DNA from: Paeniglutamicibacter sulfureus | GTDB lineage: Bacteria; Actinomycetota; Actinomycetes; Actinomycetales; Micrococcaceae | Assembly (NCBI RefSeq): GCF_039535115.1 | Contig: NZ_BAAAWO010000001.1 | Coordinates: 3,224,001-3,288,000 of the forward strand | DNA: 64,000 bases | Direction: 5' to 3' | Shown: piece by piece, positions 24,515-31,247 of the stretch | How the letters are laid out: every line of letters begins with the position of its first letter | Position numbering within the stretch: position 1 is the first letter of the stretch | Notes under the pieces: generated by a model | What the model was told of the DNA's origin: nothing | Database searches by the model: none | The model's input: the letters and a program-made list of their open reading frames with translations, nothing else | Translations under genes and position numbers: made by a program

Positions 24515-25621
24515 ATGATTGACGAACCCCCTGCAGCGGAGCGCCCGGCGAGCTCATACGATGAAATCGCCCATGACTTGCAGGTATTGCGTTTCGCCGC
24601 CGGTGATATTTCCTATGCCGAGATAGTCCGCCGGATTGCGGCCCACAGGGAGCTCGGCGGCGTGGATGCCGGCAACGCCCGTCCCGCCCGCACCACGGTC
24701 TACGACGCATTCCGGACCGGGCGAACGCGAGTCAACCCCCAGCTCGTCGGTGAAATTGCGCGCGTCCTGGGGGCGTCCGAAGCCGAGGTCGCCCAGTGGG
24801 AACACCGTTGCCTTCATGCCAGGCGCAACCCGCGGGAAGTTCCCGCCGCGATGCCGGACGCCGAAGCGGAACCAGCAACTCCGCAGTCGGCCGTGGCTGA
24901 GGCGGCGGTTCCGGCGCGACGTCGGAAACTCATGCTTCTTCTGGCATGTGTTTGCTTGAACGTCCTGGGATTCACGCTGGTGGCCTGGTTGGGGTTGCCG
25001 CTCTATTTCGACATGGTGGGCACGGCCATCGTCGCCATTGTGCTTGGCCCCTGGGCAGGCGTGGCCGTGGGGCTGACCACCAACGCGATTGGCTTGGCCA
25101 TCACCGACTCTTCGTCGATTGCCTTCGCGCTGGTCAACATTGCCGGCGCCTTGGTGTGGGGATACGGTGCGCGGCGCCTTCGACTGTGCCAAACCTTCCC
25201 CAGGTACGTGTTGCTCAATGTCCTCGTTGCCCTCAGCTGTTCGCTGGTCGCATCCGCCTTGCTGGTCCTGCTGTTCAACGGCGGAACCGGCCACGCATCG
25301 GAGTCGACAACCCGGAATCTCGCGGCGATGGGCAATTCCTTGTACCTTGCCGTCTTGGGGTCGAACCTGGTTCATTCCCTGGCCGACAAATTGTTGACTG
25401 GTTTTGTCGTTCTTGGTGCTTTGGGCGCCGTTCGGCGATGGATCGAGGTTCCGTTCTACGAGGCGTTGAGCACGGACGTGAAGCTCCTTCTGAAGGCGGT
25501 TGGCGACCCCGCCCGGAACGCCGGGCCCGGCTCCCGGCGTTGGCAGGCTCCCTTGCCGGTGCGGATGGCTGGTCCCGATCCCGGGAGGAACGAGTCGGAA
25601 TCGACCGCCGACAGGCCCTGA
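24515..25621 (+). CDS. Helix-turn-helix / ECF-type S-component-like membrane fusion protein
   Basis: 368 residues, ATG preceded by AGAGGA. Residues about 14-105 look like an XRE-type DNA-binding domain (VLRFAAGDISYAEIVRRIAA, TTVYDAFRTGRTRVNPQLVGEIARVLGAS). A Pro/Ala linker leads to five or six membrane helices at about residues 140-310. LYFDMVGTAIVAIVLGPWAGV followed by TTNAIG resembles the substrate-binding (S) subunits of energy-coupling-factor vitamin transporters. A short charged tail follows. No ECF ATPase or T-component gene is adjacent. The protein could be a membrane-tethered regulator that senses a small molecule, which is inference. It ends 23 bp from the convergent nickel-type ABC operon. 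Confidence 0.7.
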   Translation: MIDEPPAAERPASSYDEIAHDLQVLRFAAGDISYAEIVRRIAAHRELGGVDAGNARPARTTVYDAFRTGRTRVNPQLVGEIARVLGASEAEVAQWEHRCLHARRNPREVPAAMPDAEAEPATPQSAVAEAAVPARRRKLMLLLACVCLNVLGFTLVAWLGLPLYFDMVGTAIVAIVLGPWAGVAVGLTTNAIGLAITDSSSIAFALVNIAGALVWGYGARRLRLCQTFPRYVLLNVLVALSCSLVASALLVLLFNGGTGHASESTTRNLAAMGNSLYLAVLGSNLVHSLADKLLTGFVVLGALGAVRRWIEVPFYEALSTDVKLLLKAVGDPARNAGPGSRRWQAPLPVRMAGPDPGRNESESTADRP

Positions 25622-25644
25622 GCCTCGTGCCGTCAGGAAGGGCG

Positions 25645-26340
25645 TCAGGAAGGCCGTCCGGCGTGGTTGACGTCCGTGAGGTCCACCATGGTGTGGGCAA
25701 CCCTGGACAGCGCGGCGCGGTCGTGCGAGGCGATGAGGACGGCGGCGCCGGCCGCGGCGCGGACGGACAACAACCCCAGAATGACGGCTTTGGTTCCGGC
25801 GTCGAGTTGGGCGGTTGGCTCGTCACAGATCAGCACCTCCGGATCCAGTGCCAGGGCACGGGCCACCATGGCCCGTTGGAGCTGCCCGTCCGAGACCTGG
25901 TGCGGATAGTGCCGCAGCAGTGCCGGATCCAATTGCACCGCCTCGGCCAGCTCGGCCAGCCGTTTGGCATGGCGCCGTGGTTGCGGGCGCAGGGCGCGGT
26001 CGCGGATGGCCAGCGGGGCGCAAATCAATGCGTCAAGGCGCAGCCGCGGATCGGCGGCGGCACGCGGGGACTGCAGGACCATGCCAATGGACTGGCGCAC
26101 CCGACGCGGGACCGGGGTACCCGGTGCAAATGCCTGGCCGTTAACGAGCACGGCCCCGGAAGCCGCGGGCGTCATCAACGCGGCGATGCGTAGCAACGTC
26201 GATTTGCCCGCCCCCGAGGGGGCGCCAAGCCCCGTGATTTCGCCTGCTCCGACCCGCAGGCTCAACCCCTCGAGCAGCTTCCCGGATGTCGGTGCGGTGC
26301 CGGGGTGGGTGTAGGAAACGTCCGCGAGCTCCAGGCTCAT
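25645..26340 (-). CDS. ABC transporter ATP-binding protein (NikE/DppF type), last gene of nickel/peptide importer
   Basis: 231 residues. Walker A GAPSGAGKST, signature VSDGQLQRAMVARAL (SDGQ instead of SGGQ), Walker B VLICDEPTAQLD and H-loop ASHDRA are present. The length is shorter than DppF/OppF proteins, which carry a C-terminal peptide-uptake extension; the short form is typical of NikE-like subunits. The start overlaps the end of the fused permease-ATPase gene by 4 bp (ATGA). The context (urease upstream in the window, ArsR regulator at the head of the operon) points to nickel as substrate, but peptides cannot be excluded. Confidence 0.85.
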   Translation of the reverse strand: MSLELADVSYTHPGTAPTSGKLLEGLSLRVGAGEITGLGAPSGAGKSTLLRIAALMTPAASGAVLVNGQAFAPGTPVPRRVRQSIGMVLQSPRAAADPRLRLDALICAPLAIRDRALRPQPRRHAKRLAELAEAVQLDPALLRHYPHQVSDGQLQRAMVARALALDPEVLICDEPTAQLDAGTKAVILGLLSVRAAAGAAVLIASHDRAALSRVAHTMVDLTDVNHAGRPS

Positions 26341-27989
26341 GCCAACGCCCCCAGCAGCGAATCGGTCGCCGGATGCGCCGGGTTGCCGAGCACTTCCGAG
26401 GCGGGGCCCGATTCAACGACCAACCCGTCCTGAACCACCGCCAGGTGGTCCGCGATGCGGCGGGCCAGCTCGAGGTCGTGGGTGACCATCACGATGGTGG
26501 TTCCTGCTGAGGCCAGGGACCGCAGCAGCGTTTCCACGTGGCCAACCGTGTCGGAATCCAGGGCACTGGTGGGCTCGTCCACCAGCAGGATCCGCGCGCC
26601 GACGGCAACGCCCAGGGCGAGTGCAACCCGCTGCGCCTGCCCGCCGGAAAGCTCGTGGGGGTAGCGTGCGGCCAGGGATCCGTCGATGGCCGCAGCCTCC
26701 AGTGCCGCGAGGGCATCGGCGGGGGAGGATGGCCTCTTGGCGGCCTTGAGCGTTTGGCGCATCTGTGCGGAAACCGTCCGCACGGGATTCAGTGCGGTGC
26801 CGGACGAGCCCGGAACCAGTACGGTTTCGGTGCCCCGCACCGCGGCCAGCCCCGCCGCGTCGAGCGTGCGTCCGCCGACCGCGATATTTCCCGTGAAACT
26901 TGCGCCGGCGGGCGGCAACCCGGCCAGGGTGCGCAGCAGCAGGGACTTTCCCGCCCCGGAGGCGCCAATGATGACATTGATGCGCCCGGCCTCGGCCCGG
27001 TAGTCGATCCCCTTGAGCACCAGGGACGCTGCCCCGGGGGCGGTGGTCGAGGGGATCCGGAGGCCCAGGCCGGAGACCCGGATTGCCGCGCCGTCCAGGG
27101 ATTGGTCCGGATCGGTGTGGGGGATTGCGCGCGCAACGGCCGGGGCCGTTGCCGGCTGCGTCGTGGAGCTTTTACTGAAGGCACGGGCCGGCCCGCTGCG
27201 CAGGCGCCGCGTTCCGGCCGTGCCCGCCAGGGCGGCGGTGGACCAGCTGACCAGGACCAGCATCCCGGCGGGGAAGGCCAGCAGCCACCAGGCGCCGGCC
27301 AGGAGCCCGCCGCGGGCGTCGTCCAGCAGCAGGCCCAGCGATGCGGATTCGGGCGGCAGCCCAACGCCCAGGAAGGACAGCGAGCTCTCATGCCAAATGG
27401 CATGGGGCAGCTGCAGCACGAGGGCAATGGCGGCCTGCGGTGCGACCGCCGGAAGCAGGTGGGTGAACCAGATGAAGGCCGTCCCGGCGCCGGAGGCCCG
27501 GGCGAGCTGCACGTAGTCTGCCGTGCGCTCGGCGAGCAGCCGCGAACGCACGATCCGTGCCACCTGCGTCCAGTGCGTCAATGCAATGGACAGCACGATC
27601 GCCCACCACTGCCCGCGCCACAAGGCGACAATCACCACCGCCAGCAACAGGTGCGGCAACGCATTCGTCGCATCAACCAAGCGCATGGCAATGCGGTCGA
27701 CAAGCCCGCCGCGCCACGCTGCCAACAGCCCGACGCCCACCCCGAGCACGGTGGAGAACCCCGAGGCCAAAAGGGCCAGGAACAGGGACATGCGCAGGCC
27801 CTGGGCGGAACGGGTCCACACGTCCCGGCCCAAGGTATCGGTGCCAAAGAAGTGCTGGCCCGAGGGTGCCTGCAGCACCGCGGACAGGTCCACCGCACGC
27901 GGATCCAGCGGTTGCAGCCACGGGACCAACACGGCATAGCTGACGGCCAGGCCGAGCAGGGCAAGGGGAAGCAGGCGGGGCCTAGACAT
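26337..27989 (-). CDS. Fused ABC permease (NikC/DppC) and ATP-binding protein (NikD/DppD)
   Basis: 550 residues from ATG 27989, which overlaps the upstream permease gene by 8 bp. Residues 1-275 are a DppC/NikC-type permease: N-terminal helix, FFGTDTLGRDVWTR, six helices, and the EAA-like loop YVQLARASGAGTAFIWFTHLLP. A 50-residue Ala/Thr/Pro linker leads to a complete ATPase domain with Walker A IGASGAGKSLLL, signature LSGGQAQRVALALG, Walker B ILLVDEPTSALD and H-loop VTHDLELA. Permease and ATPase are thus one polypeptide. With the second ATPase, second permease and lipoprotein it forms one importer. Confidence 0.9.
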   Translation of the reverse strand: MSRPRLLPLALLGLAVSYAVLVPWLQPLDPRAVDLSAVLQAPSGQHFFGTDTLGRDVWTRSAQGLRMSLFLALLASGFSTVLGVGVGLLAAWRGGLVDRIAMRLVDATNALPHLLLAVVIVALWRGQWWAIVLSIALTHWTQVARIVRSRLLAERTADYVQLARASGAGTAFIWFTHLLPAVAPQAAIALVLQLPHAIWHESSLSFLGVGLPPESASLGLLLDDARGGLLAGAWWLLAFPAGMLVLVSWSTAALAGTAGTRRLRSGPARAFSKSSTTQPATAPAVARAIPHTDPDQSLDGAAIRVSGLGLRIPSTTAPGAASLVLKGIDYRAEAGRINVIIGASGAGKSLLLRTLAGLPPAGASFTGNIAVGGRTLDAAGLAAVRGTETVLVPGSSGTALNPVRTVSAQMRQTLKAAKRPSSPADALAALEAAAIDGSLAARYPHELSGGQAQRVALALGVAVGARILLVDEPTSALDSDTVGHVETLLRSLASAGTTIVMVTHDLELARRIADHLAVVQDGLVVESGPASEVLGNPAHPATDSLLGALA

Positions 27990-28995
27990 CGCTGACCCGC
28001 GGATCAAGGATGAGGTAGCAGGCGTCTGCCAGCGCGGACCCGGCAAATACCGCCGCGCTGGTCAGGGCGGTGGCCGCGGCCAGCAAGGGGAAATCTCCCG
28101 CGATCGCCGAGGACACCGTGGCCGAGGCCAGGCCCGGCCAGGAGAACACCGCCTCGACGAGTAGCGCCCCGGTGACAAGTTCGCCCAGCTTCGAACCCAC
28201 CACCGTCATGAACGGCAGCAGTGCCACCGGCAACACGTGGGTGCGCAGGACCGTGAACTGGCCCAGCCCGCGTCCGCGCGCGGCCAGCACCGCATCGGAA
28301 TCCAGCGCCTCGAGCACCGAGGCCCGCAAGTTCAACACCAGCCACGGCAGCAGGGTCACCGCCAGCACGCCCGCCGGCAGGACCAGGTGCAGTGCAATGC
28401 CGCCGAGGGTGGGGTCGGCCCCTCCCGACGCGGCGCCTCCGGCCGGCAACCCCAGGACGATCGCGAAGACGGCGATGGCCGCCAGTCCCAGCACAAACGG
28501 CGGGATGGCCTGGGCAAGGTGGACGAGGCCGAGCACGACGGCGTCGGCGGCCGAGCCGGGTCGGCGGGCGGCACCCACCGCCAGCACCACCGAGAGCGCC
28601 ATGGCCACGAGCAGCCCCGAGGCCACCAGCAACGCGGTGTAGGGAAGTCGTTCCGACACCACCTGTGCCACCGGCTGGCCGAAGACCCGGGAGGTGCCCC
28701 AATCCCCGCGGAAGATGCCGGAAACCCAGCGCCACCAGATCGCGTACCAGGCATCGTTGAGCCCCAGCTGCGCGGCCAGTTCACCGCGTTGCACCGGGGT
28801 CGCGTGTTCGTATTGCGAGCCCATGTACAGGGCCAGCGGGTTGAAGGGGGCCAGGGAGGCGAGCCAGAAGACCGCGGCGGTGATCCCGGCCGTGGCCGGA
28901 ACCGCCACGAGCGTGCGCCGCCCCAGCAGGGAGAGAACCTTGCGGGCACGTATGCGCCCCAGGGTCAGGAGCCCCGGCGGTGCCTGCATGCTCAT
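27982..28995 (-). CDS. ABC transporter permease (NikB/DppB type)
   Basis: 337 residues. ATG 28995 was chosen because it overlaps the stop of the binding-protein gene (ATGA); an upstream in-frame start would overlap it by more than 40 bp. It has an N-terminal helix (TLVAVPATAGITAAVFWLASL), the family motif RGDWGTSRVFGQPVAQVVSERLPYT, and the permease loop ALDSDAVLAARGRGLGQFTVLRTHVLP. Five or six helices in the BPD_transp_1 fold are visible. It forms the translocation pore with the fused permease encoded downstream. Confidence 0.9.
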   Translation of the reverse strand: MSMQAPPGLLTLGRIRARKVLSLLGRRTLVAVPATAGITAAVFWLASLAPFNPLALYMGSQYEHATPVQRGELAAQLGLNDAWYAIWWRWVSGIFRGDWGTSRVFGQPVAQVVSERLPYTALLVASGLLVAMALSVVLAVGAARRPGSAADAVVLGLVHLAQAIPPFVLGLAAIAVFAIVLGLPAGGAASGGADPTLGGIALHLVLPAGVLAVTLLPWLVLNLRASVLEALDSDAVLAARGRGLGQFTVLRTHVLPVALLPFMTVVGSKLGELVTGALLVEAVFSWPGLASATVSSAIAGDFPLLAAATALTSAAVFAGSALADACYLILDPRVSDV

Positions 28996-30620
28996 TGCCG
29001 GGGGGCCCATTGGCCGATCTTGGTCCAGGGGCCCCACGCGGTGCCGTGGTCGTGGGGCTCCAGCAGGGTCCCGGTGCCCTGCCAGGTATCTGAGACGGCG
29101 GCGCGTTGGACGTAGGTGTGGTCGATGAACGCGAGCAGGACCATGGACGGTTCGCTCGTGTACAGCCGTTGGACCTCGCGGTACGCGGTGGCCCTCTTGG
29201 CCGCATCCAGGGTGGTGCGCCCGGTTTCCAGCGCGCGGTCCATGGCCGGGTCGGCATACCTGCTCGGGTTGTCGTAGTAAGCACCGGTGGCCGGATAGGA
29301 GGAATGCAGCATCTTGTACAGCTGGGTGTCCACGTCGTAGGGGGTGTCCCCGCCGCCGAGCATGATCGCGTCGGTGCCCGCCCGGGGCTCGGCTTGGTCG
29401 AAGGTCGCGGCTTCGACCGAGACATCGATGCCGAGCTGCTTCATTTGGGCGGAGAACGCCAGGGACAGGTCGCGGCGCAGCTGGTCCCCGGGGTTGTACA
29501 TGAGTGTGAACGCGGCCGGGTTCCCGTCCTTGGAGCGCATCGAGTTCTCGCCGACAGCCCAGCCCGCCTCATCCAGCAATTCTGCGGCGCGTTGTGGGTC
29601 GCGCGCGAAGACGGCCCCGGGATCGAAGGCATCGCCGTATTCGGCGGGCACGAAGGTGTGTGCCGGCCGCCCGGCACCGGCCAGGACGCCGTCGATCAGC
29701 GCCTGCCGATCCACGGCAAGGTTAAGCGCCAGGCGCACCTTCGGGTCGCCGGTCAGAGGATTGTCCGCCGGGAGTGAGATCCCGCGCCAGTCTGCGGAGG
29801 TGGCCGTGACCAGATCGAATTCGGAGTTCGCGGCAAAGGTCTGGGCCAGCCGCGAGGGAAGTGTGGTGCCGTCGAATTCCCCGGCCAGCATGCGTTGGGC
29901 ACGCGCGTTGTCATCGGGTGCGGCCTCGTAGGTGACGCGTTTGAGCGCGACTTCGCCACCGCGGTAATCCGGGTTGGCCGACAGGACCAGGCGCGAAGGG
30001 CCGATCGAGTCCACCAGGTAGGGGCCGGTGCCCACGGGTGCACGGTTCAAGGCCGATTCCTCGAAACGCTGGCCGGGCACGATGGCCTCGGAGGGGGCGA
30101 TGCCGACGAGCATGGCCGTCTTGAAGGACACCTGGGACTCGTGCAGCGTGAACCTGACAGTGTGCGAATCCAAGGCCTTGACCTCCACGACGTTTGAGAG
30201 CGTGCCGAAGATCGGGGAAGCGCTCGCAGGATCCATGATGGCCTTGTAGCTTGCCACCACATCGGCGGCATCAAAGTCGGTCCCGTCGCTGAACCGGGCG
30301 TCTCGGCGCAGCGGAACCGTCCAGGTGCGCGCGTCCTTGGAGACCGTCGGTTCCGCCGCGGCCAACAGCGGTACGATCCGGGGCAACCGGTCGGGGGGAC
30401 CTGCCAGGGTGTACAGCGATTCGTTGACCTTGCCCGTGCCGTTGTTGTCGAACCCCGCCAGCGGGTTGAGCGTCTCCGGCAAGGCCGCGGTGAGCAGTGC
30501 CAGGGAGCCTTGTTCCGAAAGTGTTGCACCCGTCCCGGGGGCGGCGGGTGCGCAGCCGGTGCCGACCAATAGAATGGAGGCAAGAAGGGCCAGCGTCGTC
30601 AGGCGTTGTGGATTTCGCAC
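28992..30620 (-). CDS. ABC transporter substrate-binding lipoprotein (family 5; nickel or oligopeptide)
   Basis: 542 residues, GTG start. The signal peptide has lipobox LVGTGC, with the lipidated Cys at residue 23. The mature part has the SBP_bac_5 pattern: LNPLAGFDNNG, WTVPLRRDARFSDGTDFDAADVVASY, GTGPYLVDS, LNLAVDRQALIDGV, and AGWAVGENSMRSKDGNPAAFTLMYNPG. Family 5 proteins bind peptides or Ni-chelates. First gene of a four-gene importer, divergent from an ArsR-family regulator with a palindromic operator at 30689-30710 in its promoter. The metal-regulator context and the urease nearby favour nickel. Confidence 0.88.
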   Translation of the reverse strand: MRNPQRLTTLALLASILLVGTGCAPAAPGTGATLSEQGSLALLTAALPETLNPLAGFDNNGTGKVNESLYTLAGPPDRLPRIVPLLAAAEPTVSKDARTWTVPLRRDARFSDGTDFDAADVVASYKAIMDPASASPIFGTLSNVVEVKALDSHTVRFTLHESQVSFKTAMLVGIAPSEAIVPGQRFEESALNRAPVGTGPYLVDSIGPSRLVLSANPDYRGGEVALKRVTYEAAPDDNARAQRMLAGEFDGTTLPSRLAQTFAANSEFDLVTATSADWRGISLPADNPLTGDPKVRLALNLAVDRQALIDGVLAGAGRPAHTFVPAEYGDAFDPGAVFARDPQRAAELLDEAGWAVGENSMRSKDGNPAAFTLMYNPGDQLRRDLSLAFSAQMKQLGIDVSVEAATFDQAEPRAGTDAIMLGGGDTPYDVDTQLYKMLHSSYPATGAYYDNPSRYADPAMDRALETGRTTLDAAKRATAYREVQRLYTSEPSMVLLAFIDHTYVQRAAVSDTWQGTGTLLEPHDHGTAWGPWTKIGQWAPRQ

Positions 30621-30688
30621 GTTCGGGGTTTGGGCCTTTCATCCGGGTCGCCGGCGGGCAAACGGGATGCGGCAACGCCCCTACTGTA

Positions 30689-30710
30689 CATCTGTCTGGG
30701 CAGACAGATG
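30689..30710. promoter_or_regulatory. 10-2-10 palindrome, candidate ArsR-family operator
   Basis: CATCTGTCTG, two bases GG, then the exact complement CAGACAGATG. The two-base centre is the geometry of ArsR/SmtB operators (12-2-12 type). It lies between the divergent importer and regulator genes; on the minus strand TACAGT follows as a plausible -10. Binding would shut off the importer and autoregulate the regulator. Confidence 0.65.
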
Positions 30711-30777
30711 AAGGGTTCGGGGGATGGGTCCGGTGAGCTTGGGCACCAGCCCGCAACGAAGGGAAGGAGGGGACCAC

Positions 30778-31122
30778 GTGCCGGAAACGGAACGCAGCAA
30801 GATCGGGGCGGACGCGGTGGCCGCCTCGGAACCGAACATGCCCGAGTGGATCGATGTCTTTGCCTTGGTTGCGGATGCCACGCGGATGAAGATCCTCATC
30901 GCCATGCACGCCGCCCCGGACTCCTCGGTGAGCCAGCTGGCCACCGCCACGGCGCTGGGCGCGAACACCGTCACCCAAGCCCTGGCCACCTTGCACAAGG
31001 CGGGCGTGGTGAGCGTGCGTGCCGACGGCCGCTACCGCCGTTGGACCCTGACCCATCCCGAGGTCCATCGGCTGCTGCACCAGATGCAGGCGCCGCATTC
31101 GGAATTGCACCCCGAGCACTAG
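30778..31122 (+). CDS. ArsR/SmtB-family metalloregulator, probably nickel-responsive
   Basis: 114 residues from GTG 30778, preceded by AAGGAGG at 7 bp. An upstream ATG at 30724 lacks a site. The winged helix is VFALVADATRMKILIAMHAAPDSSVSQLATATALGANTVTQALATLHKAGVV with the wing ADGRYRRWTL. The C-terminal helix is very His-rich, HPEVHRLLH followed by HSELHPEH, resembling the alpha-5 Ni/Co sites of NmtR-type sensors. The usual arsenic (CxC) motif is absent. Divergent from the importer, it should release the palindrome at 30689-30710 or respond to metal there. The metal assignment is inference. Confidence 0.85.
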   Translation: MPETERSKIGADAVAASEPNMPEWIDVFALVADATRMKILIAMHAAPDSSVSQLATATALGANTVTQALATLHKAGVVSVRADGRYRRWTLTHPEVHRLLHQMQAPHSELHPEH

Positions 31123-31185
31123 CGGCCGGCCGCACGCCGGGGCAGCCTGTGGACGGAGGTCCGTCTGCCGTGCCGTGCACATGGC

Positions 31186-31219
31186 GGATGGCGCCCGCCC
31201 CGGGGGACGAACGCCATCC
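31186..31219. terminator. Hairpin between convergent arsR-like and GH3 genes
   Basis: GGATGGCG and its exact complement CGCCATCC form an 8-bp stem around a GC-rich 18-base loop, placed in the 125-bp convergent gap. It could terminate both transcripts. Confidence 0.55.
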
Positions 31220-31247
31220 ATCGTGGTGACTGGTTACTCGATGGGGA

